A stretch of DNA of 64,000 nucleotides, taken from assembly GCA_910583765.1 (NCBI GenBank), contig CAJTYS010000014.1, positions 18,783 through 82,782 on the forward strand. The letters run 5' to 3'. Made by a program: the position numbers and the translations under genes. Positions 44,528 to 53,206 of the stretch are shown here, in pieces (position 1 is the first letter of the stretch; each line of letters begins with the position of its first letter). A model generated the notes under the pieces. The model saw only the letters and a program-made list of their open reading frames with translations. It had not been told where the DNA came from and searched no databases. The stretch comes from an uncultured Eubacteriales bacterium (GTDB lineage: Bacteria; Bacillota; Clostridia; Peptostreptococcales; Anaerovoracaceae).

Positions 44528-45284
44528 GGGACATCTCACCTCCTGTCAGAGACAGCACGTCTAGGACCTCCTGCAAAAACAGGTTTCTGTGCTTTTCTCC
44601 CCGCACCAGCTCGTGAAAGATTTTCCCATCCTTCAAGAACAGGATACGGCCGCAGTAGCTGGCGGAAAAAGCATCGTGGGTGACCATGAGGATGGTGGCT
44701 CCCATAGTCTGGTTCAGCTCTGTGAAGGTTTCCAGCAGCGTCTGGGCAGAGCGGGAGTCCAAGGCTCCCGTAGGCTCATCAGCCAGCAGCAGCTTTGGGT
44801 GATTGACAATGGCCCTGGCGCAGGCGCACCGCTGTTTCTGCCCGCCGGACACCTGGTATGGAAATTTTCCGCGGACATCTTCTATTTGAAGCAGCTCTAG
44901 CACTTGGCCGCAGGCCTTTTGGATCGCCTTTTTGTCCCAGCCCTGCAAAGTCAAGGCCAGTTCGATGTTTTCCTCCATGGTCAGGGTGTCCAGCAAATTG
45001 TATTCCTGAAACACGAACCCCAGATTGTGTTTGCGGAACTGAGAAAGACCGTCCTCCGACAGCTCGGTGATGTCTGTGTTTTCATAATAAATATGGCCCG
45101 CTGTCACTCTATCTATGGCCGCAAGCATGTTGAGAAGCGTGGTTTTTCCTGAACCAGACGCGCCCATGATGCCCACAAACTCCCCTTTTTCCACGGAAAA
45201 ACTGACTCGGTCCACTGCTTTGGTCACGTTCTGCCCGTTCCCATAATACTTCTCCACATCGCATACTTTGATATAATCGCTCAT
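44517..45284 (-). CDS. BceA-type ABC transporter ATPase
   Basis: A 255-residue ATPase with Walker A 'GASGSGKTTLLN' (near 41), Q-loop 'VFQEYNLLDTL', signature 'VSGGQKQR' (near 147), Walker B 'LLLADEP' and 'VTHD'. The 'ALD' D-loop and 'FVGIMGASGSGKTT' are characteristic of the Bce group. AAGGGGAG precedes ATG 45282-45284. A strong hairpin separates it from the kinase gene. Confidence 0.93.
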   Translation of the reverse strand: MSDYIKVCDVEKYYGNGQNVTKAVDRVSFSVEKGEFVGIMGASGSGKTTLLNMLAAIDRVTAGHIYYENTDITELSEDGLSQFRKHNLGFVFQEYNLLDTLTMEENIELALTLQGWDKKAIQKACGQVLELLQIEDVRGKFPYQVSGGQKQRCACARAIVNHPKLLLADEPTGALDSRSAQTLLETFTELNQTMGATILMVTHDAFSASYCGRILFLKDGKIFHELVRGEKHRNLFLQEVLDVLSLTGGEMSHAR

Positions 45285-45354
45285 TTTCATCACTCCCCTT
45301 TTTTAGAATCTGTCTTGATTCTACCATCCCCTGATTTTTCTTGGTATAAAACTA

Positions 45355-45394
45355 GATTGCGGCTATCTTACATTTTCTTAAGATAACCGCAATC
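45355..45394 (-). terminator. Strong hairpin (terminator or attenuator) between kinase and ATPase genes
   Basis: 16-bp arms GATTGCGGTTATCTTA and its partner (45355-45370, 45379-45394) with an 8-nt loop and one G-U pair in the leftward transcript, followed by TAGTTTTATACC. Its place inside the module means it can lower transporter expression relative to the kinase and regulator. Confidence 0.75.
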
Positions 45395-45402
45395 CTTGGT
45401 AT

Positions 45403-46443
45403 TCACTGCCTGCTGATATAATTGCTCACCGGAAATTCCAGTAGCATTTTCGTGCCTTTTCCAAATTCTGATTCCGCTGTCAGTCCGATGCCCAGCTTGC
45501 CGCAAAGCTTTTGGCAAAGATACAGACCCATTCCCGTGGCCCGCTGGTGGTTCCGGCCATTGCTTCCGGTGAAGCCTTTTTCAAAGATTCGGGATAGTTC
45601 TTCCGCCCGTATCCCTGTGCCGTTGTCTTCTAAGGTCAAGATCACGCTCTTTTCCCCCTTTGTCGTGGAAAAGGAGAGCACTGGTGAATCGCTGCGGTAT
45701 TTTACGCTGTTGAGGATCATTTGATTGAGGATGAACTCGATCCATTTGCCGTCTGTGTACACTGGGTCCGGGCAGCTCACTTCTGCCCGCGCCTGGTTTT
45801 CGATGAGCAGCAGCTTGTTCTTTCCTAAAGCCTGCTGGCATATGTCCTGCAGGTTTGTTTTTTGGATGAAGAAATCTTTGTGCACATTTTCCGAGCGGGC
45901 ATAGTAGAGGGCCAGATCCACGTGGTTTTCGATTTTCTGATTTTCCATGTCCACCCTGCGCAGCTGCTCCCTGGCGGCGGCCAGATCAGCCAAAGCGTCT
46001 TTTTTTCGCCCGTTTTCACACAGCAGCGACACACTGGTGATGGGGGCTTTGATCTCATGGACCCAGCTTTCTATGTATTCTTTGTAATCCTTCTGCGCGT
46101 CCTCCATTTCCCTGAGCCGCTCGATCACAGATTTGTTGGAGCGGAGGATCATTTCCCGGTAGAGCCTATCCTCTAAACGAAAGGAGCGGGGCAGCAATTC
46201 TCCCAGCAAATACCGCTGATCCAAGTTGTCCAAGATCCGCTTCGTCTCTTTAAAATACGCCTGCCTCCAGTAGAAGTTCGTTGCCAGCCATATGGTCAAA
46301 ATCAGCAGCCAGAAAATGAGAATCAGGCAAATGTTGGCCCTGCCGTATCCGGTCAAGGTGAGAAAGACCGCTAGAGCCGTCCCGCAGACAGCGTGACACA
46401 AGAGCAGCAGGCACTTGTCCTTTAAAAAGTCCCACAGCTTCAT
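45403..46443 (-). CDS. BceS-type intramembrane-sensing histidine kinase
   Basis: A 346-residue kinase with two N-terminal helices (about 10-32 and 36-58) separated by only a few residues. The H-box is 'SWVHEIKAPITSVSLL' (His129) and the ATPase motifs are 'LNQMILNSVKYR', 'LEDNGTGIRAEELSRIFEKGFTG' and 'ATGMGLYLCQKL'. This matches BceS-like kinases that cannot sense the drug without the transporter. ATGA overlap with the regulator gene. Confidence 0.92.
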   Translation of the reverse strand: MKLWDFLKDKCLLLLCHAVCGTALAVFLTLTGYGRANICLILIFWLLILTIWLATNFYWRQAYFKETKRILDNLDQRYLLGELLPRSFRLEDRLYREMILRSNKSVIERLREMEDAQKDYKEYIESWVHEIKAPITSVSLLCENGRKKDALADLAAAREQLRRVDMENQKIENHVDLALYYARSENVHKDFFIQKTNLQDICQQALGKNKLLLIENQARAEVSCPDPVYTDGKWIEFILNQMILNSVKYRSDSPVLSFSTTKGEKSVILTLEDNGTGIRAEELSRIFEKGFTGSNGRNHQRATGMGLYLCQKLCGKLGIGLTAESEFGKGTKMLLEFPVSNYISRQ

Positions 46444-47114
46444 ATCCGGTACCCGATCCCTCTCTTTGTCTCGATGAAATCTTCCACGCCTATGGTCCGC
46501 AGCTTTTCTCTGATCCTGGCCACATGCACGCTCAGGGTGTTGTCATCAATAAAGATCTGGTTTTCCCACAAGTATTCCACCAGCTCTGCCCGGGAAACGT
46601 ATTCTCCCGGATGCTCAAAGAGCTGATGCATGATCTTCATTTCGTTTTTTGTCAGCTCCACGCTGCGCCCCATATGGCTCAGACTGCACCGGGAAACATC
46701 CAGCTCCACCTGGTTTCGCATGAACAGGGTTGTCTCTTTTATGACAGCGCCTTTGGTCCGTTTCAGCACCGCGGCGATCCTGGCCAGCAAAATGGAGGCC
46801 TGATAAGGTTTGGTGATGTAATCGTCACCGCCTTTCAGCATCCCGTTCAGTTCGTCCATAGAGTCGGTGCGGCTGGTGAGGAAAATGATCGGCACTTCCA
46901 TCCGCTCTCGTATTTCCACGCATATGTCAAAGCCGCAGCAGTCCGGCAGGTTCACGTCCAAGAGGATCAGGTCCGGCTTTTCCGCTGCCGCCTGCGCCGT
47001 TATATCCTGGAAACCCTCTAAGGCCGCTGCCTGGTACATGGCGTTTTCCAATAAGATTTTCAGTTCCCGCCTGATGCTGGGGTCATCTTCTATGATCAGT
47101 ATTTTGTAAGCCAC
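46440..47114 (-). CDS. BceR-type OmpR-family response regulator
   Basis: A 224-residue regulator with receiver Asp53 ('LILLDVNLPDCCGFD'), Lys in 'YITKPYQASILLARI', and a winged helix ('ELTKNEMKIMHQLFEHPGEYVSR', 'IFIDDNTLSVHVARIREKL', 'TKRGIGYRI'). The start is taken as GTG 47112-47114, which begins the receiver (VAYKILIIEDD) and has AGGAAG just upstream; the longer frame shows no better site. It is first gene of the module. Confidence 0.9.
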   Translation of the reverse strand: MAYKILIIEDDPSIRRELKILLENAMYQAAALEGFQDITAQAAAEKPDLILLDVNLPDCCGFDICVEIRERMEVPIIFLTSRTDSMDELNGMLKGGDDYITKPYQASILLARIAAVLKRTKGAVIKETTLFMRNQVELDVSRCSLSHMGRSVELTKNEMKIMHQLFEHPGEYVSRAELVEYLWENQIFIDDNTLSVHVARIREKLRTIGVEDFIETKRGIGYRI

Positions 47115-47302
47115 CTTGCTTCCTTTCCTTAACATGTGACACTGCCCGATAAATTTCAACGCAGCAATGAGAAGCGCTCCGCCTCTTTTTAACCATTCAA
47201 ACTCGGCATACTCATCTTGCACCGTATTTTTTAGGATTTGACCGATGCTCTCAGTTTATCATAATTGTTCAGAAAAGGCCACAGTCCCTGTGGGTAAAAG
47301 AA

Positions 47303-47341
47303 GATTGGGCTTGCGTTTAAGCGGATTGGGCTTGCGTTTAA
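47303..47341. repeat. 18-bp direct repeat, 21-bp period
   Basis: GATTGGGCTTGCGTTTAA occurs at 47303-47320 and 47324-47341. The period of 21 bp is two helical turns, so a protein could bind both on one face. It lies between the divergent bce-type regulator and the AAA/DUF4143 gene. Confidence 0.7.
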
Positions 47342-47415
47342 ATCGAAAGGGATTTATAATAAAAATGTGATTTTTTTCTCGTTTTTCTTTATAATAATGT
47401 GATAGAGAGGTGGAT

Positions 47416-48762
47416 ATGGAACGGTTTATTTTAGAAAAATTACTGACCTGGAAGCGATCGCCTTATCGAAAACCGCTTATTTTAAAAGGCGTGCGCCAGG
47501 TGGGAAAAACTTGGACATTAAAGGAATTCGGCAGGCGTTATTATGAAAACACCGCTTATTTTAATTTTGATGAAAACGAAACGTATGCGCAGTTTTTTGA
47601 AACAACAAAAGATGTGGAACGCATCCTGCAAAACTTAATGCTGGCAAGCGGACAAAAGATCCGGCCGGAAAAAACGCTGATTATCTTTGATGAAGTGCAG
47701 GATTGTCCCAAAGTCATCAATTCCATGAAGTATTTCTGTGAAAACGCGCCTCAATACCATGTGGCCTGCGCAGGCTCTCTGCTGGGTATCGCTCTGGCAA
47801 AACCATCTTCTTTCCCTGTGGGAAAAGTGCGTTTCATGCAGATCGATCCTATGACTTTCAGTGAATTTCTCCTGGCTAACGGTGACGAGAATCTTCTGCG
47901 GTATCTGGATGCTGTATCAGAGTTAGAGCCTCTTCCTGATGCCTTCTTTCAGCCTCTGTATGAAAAGCTGAAAATGTATTATGTGACTGGCGGCATGCCA
48001 GAACCAGTCTCCATGTGGACGCAGGCACGTGACGTGGATGCCATGCAGGAAGCGCTATCCGACATCATTAACGCTTATGAACGCGACTTCGCCAAGCATC
48101 CCAGCACCAGCGAATTCCCAAAGATTTCAATGGTCTGGAAATCCGTACCCTCTCAGCTTTCTAAGGAAAACAAAAAGTTCCTTTACAAAGTAGTGAAGGA
48201 TGGCGCCAGAGCCAGGGAGTATGAAGATGCGCTCCAGTGGCTGGTAGATGCCCGGCTTGTTCGCAAAATTTATCGCAGCAGCGCACCGAGACTCCCTCTT
48301 TCTGCTTACGATGATTTGTCCGCATTTAAGATCTACCTTGCGGACGTGGGGCTTCTTCGCAGGCTGGCGCTGCTGGCTCCCACCGCTTTTGGGGAGGGTA
48401 ACCGCTTGTTTACGGAGTTTAAAGGCGCACTGACAGAAAATTATGTGCTGCAGTCTTTAGCCACACAATTTGAAGCCGAACCTCGCTACTGGGCGAAAAG
48501 CAACCCACCTTATGAAGTCGATTTTTTAGTACAGCGGGAAAATGATATCATTCCCGTGGAGGTGAAGGCGGAAAGTAATGTCACCAGCAAGAGTTTGAAA
48601 AAATTCAAGGAATTGTTCCCTACGGAAGTAAAATTGCGGGTCCGGTTTTCCTTGAACAATTTAAAACTGGATCACGATGTGCTGAACATTCCACTTTTCA
48701 TGGCTGACCACGCCAGCCGGCTGATGGGCATGGCTTTGGAACGGCTCGAAACGGGGAAATAG
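47416..48762 (+). CDS. AAA ATPase with DUF4143 domain (second type)
   Basis: A 448-residue P-loop protein with Walker A 'GVRQVGKTWT' (near 25), Walker B 'LIIFDEVQDCP' (near 90), 'CAGSLLGIAL' sensor, and DUF4143 (about 205-380) ending in the nuclease-like 'PPYEVDFLVQRENDIIPVEVKAE' (near 370). A TATAAT at 47391-47396 and GGTGG before the ATG suggest its own rightward promoter. It has low similarity to the copy at 22766-24019, so the two are not a recent duplication. Confidence 0.88.
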   Translation: MERFILEKLLTWKRSPYRKPLILKGVRQVGKTWTLKEFGRRYYENTAYFNFDENETYAQFFETTKDVERILQNLMLASGQKIRPEKTLIIFDEVQDCPKVINSMKYFCENAPQYHVACAGSLLGIALAKPSSFPVGKVRFMQIDPMTFSEFLLANGDENLLRYLDAVSELEPLPDAFFQPLYEKLKMYYVTGGMPEPVSMWTQARDVDAMQEALSDIINAYERDFAKHPSTSEFPKISMVWKSVPSQLSKENKKFLYKVVKDGARAREYEDALQWLVDARLVRKIYRSSAPRLPLSAYDDLSAFKIYLADVGLLRRLALLAPTAFGEGNRLFTEFKGALTENYVLQSLATQFEAEPRYWAKSNPPYEVDFLVQRENDIIPVEVKAESNVTSKSLKKFKELFPTEVKLRVRFSLNNLKLDHDVLNIPLFMADHASRLMGMALERLETGK

Positions 48763-48821
48763 CAGGGGAAGAGAGAGCGCAGGAATTGTTTCCGTGATAT
48801 GAGATGGGAAAGAGCGAGACT

Positions 48822-48965
48822 ATGAAAAAAGTCTGTAAATTAGGAAGTTTTTTTATGACAAGGAAAAAAGAAGCGTACAAAGTAAAACCACTGAATGAAA
48901 ACAAGAAAAACATTATCACGGCACTCATCGAAGAATACGATATCAAAACAGCGGGTGACATCTAG
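48822..48965 (+). pseudogene. IS256-family transposase remnant (N-terminus only)
   Basis: The frame contains 'MTRKKEAYKVKPLNENKKNIITALIEEYDIKTAGDI' (from ATG 48855), which matches the start of IS256-type transposases, where it continues 'QEALKDLLGGTI...'. Here a stop follows at once and no DDE domain exists downstream. The unrelated 11 codons before 48855 are probably vector of the scar. Confidence 0.75.
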
Positions 48966-48974
48966 GAGGATATC

Positions 48975-49121
48975 ATGCACACTTTCATCGAATCTGATAT
49001 TAAAAGAACTCGAACGCTTAAAAAGCATAATACTTCAAAATCAGGACCGCAGTCCAGAATTGATCTATTATCTAGAGTACTTGAATTTATTTTACACGAC
49101 CTTAAAAATATGTGTAAATGA
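48975..49121 (+). CDS. Possible 48-residue protein behind the IS256 scar
   Basis: ATG is preceded by AGGAGG at 6-8 nt. The product is basic in the first half (ESDIKRTRTLKKHNTSK) with a hydrophobic helix near the end (LSRVLEFILHDL). No family was recognised. The good ribosome-binding site is the only support; it could be chance. Confidence 0.3.
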   Translation: MHTFIESDIKRTRTLKKHNTSKSGPQSRIDLLSRVLEFILHDLKNMCK

Positions 49122-49288
49122 AAAACCCCGGGCCCGTAGGACACCGGAGTAAGATCAACACTATCATATACAGAACTGCTAGTTTCTATGTATTATTTTA
49201 AAGCGACTTATTCTTTTTGTCAAGATCAATTTAGAACTTATTTACATTTTTAACTAAATCATCCGCATTATATTTCCCTAGCATACCA

Positions 49289-49324
49289 AAGCCCCATCCC
49301 TCCTGCCCGGAGTCAATGGGGCTT
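49289..49324 (-). terminator. Putative terminator of the iol operon
   Basis: 9-bp stem AAGCCCCAT / ATGGGGCTT with an 18-nt loop, about 90 bp below the iolB stop. Leftward it is followed by only a short TTTGG, so it may be partial. The rest of 49122-49410 shows no gene. Confidence 0.55.
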
Positions 49325-49410
49325 CTCCTCTATCTATCTTCAACCACTTTTATCCGTATCCATATCCGCTGAGAGAAATCCATCATAACCCCGCAGCCGC
49401 CGAGCCAGCC

Positions 49411-50187
49411 TTACTTCGCGTCATAAAGCCAGGTGTACCTGGGATCATCGATGCGATCTGTCCACGGATTGCCGTCCAAATGGCGGATCATCCAGCAGGT
49501 GTACATCTGAAATCCCGGCGCTGCTGCCTGGGGATGGGTCTTGCCGCCGGGGATAGCGGAAAAACTGCCGTCTGTGATCTTGAACACGTCATCTCCCACA
49601 AAGCTGGCGCCAAAGCCTTCTGGCCGGTCGAACATAAAGTAATACGTTTCCGGCTGCGGATGCTGGTGCGGGATATAACCGGACCAGTTACCCTTGTCAT
49701 TGAGCACTTCCCCCAAGACCATGTTGGAGTAAGGCGCGGATTCATAGTCAAAGATGGTGTTGACCCTTCTCTTTGCTGTGTCGCCAAAGAGTCCCACGCA
49801 GGAATACTGCCAAGGCGCGTCCTGCGGCCTGTAAAACTTGCTCGCGAAAGAACCTGAATTGTGAGTGGCCTGGATGAGGATCTCCGCATCTTCCTCAGCA
49901 GTGACTCGGACCTCCACGCCTTTGCACACGTGCAGGCAGTAAGGGCCGTCCGTGAACACGTCCTTTCTGCTCACTTTTTCCTGACAGCCTTCCCAGGCAA
50001 AAGTGACGCAGCCGCTGAGAAGCAGCACTGCCGTTTCCTCTTCCTCTTTCAGAGAAACCTTCGTCTCTCCGGCCTTCATGCGGAAAACCCGAATGTCCAT
50101 CAGCATTTCCCGATAATCGTTATCATACGTGGTCAGCACCTTTTCCCCCTGGTCATTGAACACAGGATAACCAAATACTTTTCCCAT
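49411..50187 (-). CDS. iolB: 5-deoxy-glucuronate isomerase
   Basis: A 258-residue bicupin of the IolB/KduI family, converting 5-deoxy-glucuronate to 2-deoxy-5-keto-gluconate. Seen are 'NTIFDYESAPYSNMVLGEVLNDKGNWSGYIPHQHPQPETYYFMFDRPEG' (metal-binding His/Glu cluster near 155-190) and 'GGKTHPQAAAPGFQMYTCWMIRH' near 225. The ATG at 50185-50187 has AAGGAGG upstream; the frame is open further up inside iolD but without a site. Last gene of the operon. Confidence 0.93.
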   Translation of the reverse strand: MGKVFGYPVFNDQGEKVLTTYDNDYREMLMDIRVFRMKAGETKVSLKEEEETAVLLLSGCVTFAWEGCQEKVSRKDVFTDGPYCLHVCKGVEVRVTAEEDAEILIQATHNSGSFASKFYRPQDAPWQYSCVGLFGDTAKRRVNTIFDYESAPYSNMVLGEVLNDKGNWSGYIPHQHPQPETYYFMFDRPEGFGASFVGDDVFKITDGSFSAIPGGKTHPQAAAPGFQMYTCWMIRHLDGNPWTDRIDDPRYTWLYDAK

Positions 50188-50224
50188 TTTTCTGCCTCCT
50201 TCGATCATGAGATGTTTCCATTCC

Positions 50225-52153
50225 TTAATACTTCCTTGCCTCCTGCCTGCCTTCCAGCACGCCGGCGCAGGCACGGTTCACGCTTTCCTTTTCCGATGTG
50301 GTGGCGATTCCTACGTTCCACCAGGATTCATAGCCGTCTGTCATGGTCTTTGGCAAAACCTTCAGATCAAAGAGACACGCCTTCTCCTGTTTCTTGCTGT
50401 CTTCCAAAGCCGCCTCCAGCTCTTCCATGTTTTTCACAGTGTAGGATTTCAAGCCGTAGCCTTCTCCGATCTTAGCGTAATCCACAGGGATCAGATCGCC
50501 CGATGGTTTCGCGCCGTCCCGATAGCGGAATTCCGTGGCCAGACTTCCTACACCGTGATTCATCTGCAGGTTGTTGATACAGCCAAAGCCGCAGTTGTCA
50601 AAGACCAGGATATTGATCTTCTGCTTCTCCTGCATAGCGGTCATGATCTCACTGTGGAGCATCTGAAAGCTCGCGTCTCCCACTACCGCATAAACCTCGT
50701 CTCCCGGCTCTGCCAGCTTCACGCCCAGGGCCGCAGCCACTTCGTAGCCCATGCAGGAATACCCATATTCCGCATGGTAGCCGCCTCTTTTATCCGTGGT
50801 CCACACCCGCTGCAGGCAGCTTGGGAGACTGCCCCCTGCGGTAACGATGGTGTCCTGCGGCTCCATATGCTTTCGCAAAGCCGCCAAAGCTCCGGTCTGT
50901 GTCAGGACACCGCCTGTCAGCTCCACGAATTCTGGGATGGTCCTTGGATCCAGGTTGGCGATCATCGGCTGGAAGTCTTCTCCATACGCATAGCTGGCCA
51001 AACGCTCCATCTCCTGATCCCACTTCGCCTTTTCTTCCTCGATCTCCCCTTGATAAGCGGACACGTAGCCCTTTGCCCGCAGCAGCTCTGCCAAGGCTTC
51101 CACAGTGGCCTTTGCGTCGCCCACCGCCTTGACCGCGTCCATCTTATATGCGTGATAGCGGGAATTGTTGATGGTCACAAAACGCACGTCCGGATTCTTG
51201 AACTGGCGCTTGGAGCCTGTGGTAAAATCAGAAAGCCGGCTGCCAATGGCAATGACCACATCCGCCTCCGCAGCGATCCTGTTGGAAGCAGATGTCCCGG
51301 TCACGCCGATGCCGCCTAGACAGTACGGGTGGCTGGATTTGCAGGCGCTCTTTCCCCCTTGAGATTCTCCGAAAGGAATATGAAATTCCGCACAAAAGTC
51401 TTCCACAGTCTCCCCTGCTCCCGAGTAGCGCACGCCGCCGCCCACAATGACTAGCGGCTTTTTCGCAGAAAGGATAAGCTGGGCCGCATCTTCCAATTCT
51501 TCCTTGGCCGCTGCCTGCCTAGTGATCCTGTGGACCCGCTTTTGAAAAAAATACTCCGGAAAATCATAGGATTCCCCTTCCACGTCCTGGCACAGCCCGA
51601 TACAGACTGCTCCCGTTTCCGCCGGATCCGTCAGCACCCGCATGGCATTGATCAGGGCGGTCATCACTTGCTCTGGCCTTTGGATCCGATCCCAATATTT
51701 GCATACAGGCTTGAAAGCGTCATTGGTAGTTATGGCCAGGCTGCCCGGCTGCTCTAACTGCTGCAGCACCGGGTCCGGCTGTCTGGAAGCAAAGGTATCG
51801 GCTGGGAACACCAATAACGGAATGTTGTTTACCGTGGCGGTCGCACAGGCGGTCACCATGTTAGCGGCTCCCGGCCCAATGCTGGAAGCGCAGGGGATGA
51901 TTTTTTTCCGGTCGTTTTGCTTGGCAAAAGCTGTGGCCACGTGGCACATTCCCTGTTCGTTTCTGCCCTGCAGGACTTTCAGCTGCCCCGGGTTCGTGTC
52001 CAGAGCTTCTCCCAGGCCCACTGCGATCCCATGTCCGAATATGGTAAAAAAGCCTTCTACGAATTTCGTTTCCTCTCCGTCCATTTCCACGTACTGATTG
52101 TCTAAAAACCGGACAATAGCCTGAGCGGTGGTCATTCTCGTTGTTTCTGCCAT
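50225..52153 (-). CDS. iolD: 3D-(3,5/4)-trihydroxycyclohexane-1,2-dione hydrolase
   Basis: A 642-residue thiamine-diphosphate enzyme that opens the inositol ring to 5-deoxy-glucuronate. It has an N-terminal TPP-binding domain ('MTTAQAIVRFLDNQYVEMDG', 'GHGIAVGLGEAL'), a central domain (near 200-350) and the C-terminal TPP motif 'GDASFQMLHSEIMTAMQEKQKINILVFDNCGFGCINN' (near 475-512). ATG 52151-52153 follows AAAGGGGAGAGG. An ATG at 52174 overlapping the iolC stop is less likely. Confidence 0.95.
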   Translation of the reverse strand: MAETTRMTTAQAIVRFLDNQYVEMDGEETKFVEGFFTIFGHGIAVGLGEALDTNPGQLKVLQGRNEQGMCHVATAFAKQNDRKKIIPCASSIGPGAANMVTACATATVNNIPLLVFPADTFASRQPDPVLQQLEQPGSLAITTNDAFKPVCKYWDRIQRPEQVMTALINAMRVLTDPAETGAVCIGLCQDVEGESYDFPEYFFQKRVHRITRQAAAKEELEDAAQLILSAKKPLVIVGGGVRYSGAGETVEDFCAEFHIPFGESQGGKSACKSSHPYCLGGIGVTGTSASNRIAAEADVVIAIGSRLSDFTTGSKRQFKNPDVRFVTINNSRYHAYKMDAVKAVGDAKATVEALAELLRAKGYVSAYQGEIEEEKAKWDQEMERLASYAYGEDFQPMIANLDPRTIPEFVELTGGVLTQTGALAALRKHMEPQDTIVTAGGSLPSCLQRVWTTDKRGGYHAEYGYSCMGYEVAAALGVKLAEPGDEVYAVVGDASFQMLHSEIMTAMQEKQKINILVFDNCGFGCINNLQMNHGVGSLATEFRYRDGAKPSGDLIPVDYAKIGEGYGLKSYTVKNMEELEAALEDSKKQEKACLFDLKVLPKTMTDGYESWWNVGIATTSEKESVNRACAGVLEGRQEARKY

Positions 52154-52170
52154 GGTTCCTCTCCCCTTTC

Positions 52171-53187
52171 TCATGCTCTGGCGATCATTTCGCCGTATTT
52201 TTCTTTTGTTTCCCGGATAAACTGTCTCACGGATTCCGTGTCCGGCAGTTCCTCAGAGCTGGAATGGCTGCGCACCATCATGGCCGCTTCGGCGCTGCCA
52301 AATTCCAGGCATTCCATGATATCCCAGCCCATAAATATGCCATACAGGAAGGCGGACGCGTATCCGTCACCGCCGCCAAAGGACTTGAGCGCTTCCACTG
52401 GAAACGGCTTGATGCTGTAGCTTTCTCCGCCCTTTACATAAGCGGTGGAACCTTTTTTTCCATGCTTGATGACCACGATCTTGGCCTGCTCTTTCTGCCA
52501 GGCGGCCGCCGATTCCTCATCGCTCCTGCCTGGCTGGATCAAATGCTCCGTCAGGTCGAATTCTTCTCTGGAACCCATGATGATATCCGCTTCTCTGGCC
52601 ACCATGGCGTAATAGATGGAAATCTCATCTTTGCTGTTCCAGTTGTACGCCCGATAGTCAATGTCGAATATGATTTTCGTCTGGTTTTTCTTTGCCAGCA
52701 TCACCGCCTTCAAGGCCGCTTCTCTGGAAGGACTGGCCGCCAGGGCAGTGCCGGAAATGAGAATGGCCTTTGCCTGCCGGATATACCCTTCATCAATATC
52801 CTCTGTGGAAAGCTGCAGGTCCGCGATGCAGTTTCGATACATGAGGATACTGCTTTCATCCGGCGAAAGGATCTCGGTAAAGGTAAGTCCCAGCTTTTCT
52901 CCATTTTCACAGCGGGTGATATGGGAAGTGTCGATCCCCTCTTTATTGAAAAAGTCCACTACATATTCGCCGAACTGATCATCGGAAACTTTTCCGATGA
53001 ATCCTGTTTTCAGTCCGTGCCTGCGAACGCCTACCGCAGTGTTGGCAGGGGAGCCTCCCACGTACTTTTTAAAGGTGGTGGACTGGGAAAGGGGGTGAAA
53101 ATAATCGACCGGATTGAAATCAATGGCTACCCGACCTAACAGGATCAGGTCCATGGGTCTTGTTTCATCAAACTTGATATACTTCAT
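52171..53187 (-). CDS. iolC: 5-dehydro-2-deoxygluconokinase
   Basis: A 338-residue PfkB-family sugar kinase. Seen are 'DLILLGRVAIDFNP' (N-terminal), 'YVGGSPANTAVGVRRHGLKTGFIGKVSDDQFG' (near 42) and the anion-hole/catalytic 'KSFGGGDGYASAFLYG' (near 265), in which the usual GAGD reads GGGD. It phosphorylates 2-deoxy-5-keto-gluconate for the aldolase. GAGGAGG precedes the ATG. It is 19 bp from iolE. Confidence 0.94.
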   Translation of the reverse strand: MKYIKFDETRPMDLILLGRVAIDFNPVDYFHPLSQSTTFKKYVGGSPANTAVGVRRHGLKTGFIGKVSDDQFGEYVVDFFNKEGIDTSHITRCENGEKLGLTFTEILSPDESSILMYRNCIADLQLSTEDIDEGYIRQAKAILISGTALAASPSREAALKAVMLAKKNQTKIIFDIDYRAYNWNSKDEISIYYAMVAREADIIMGSREEFDLTEHLIQPGRSDEESAAAWQKEQAKIVVIKHGKKGSTAYVKGGESYSIKPFPVEALKSFGGGDGYASAFLYGIFMGWDIMECLEFGSAEAAMMVRSHSSSEELPDTESVRQFIRETKEKYGEMIARA

Positions 53188-53206
53188 TACGCGTTTCCTC
53201 CTCAGG

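Noticed and set aside
50207..51319. 370-codon rightward frame
   Set aside because: It is antisense to iolD; the iolD protein is clearly conserved while the opposite strand gives low-complexity Ser/His/Leu sequence.
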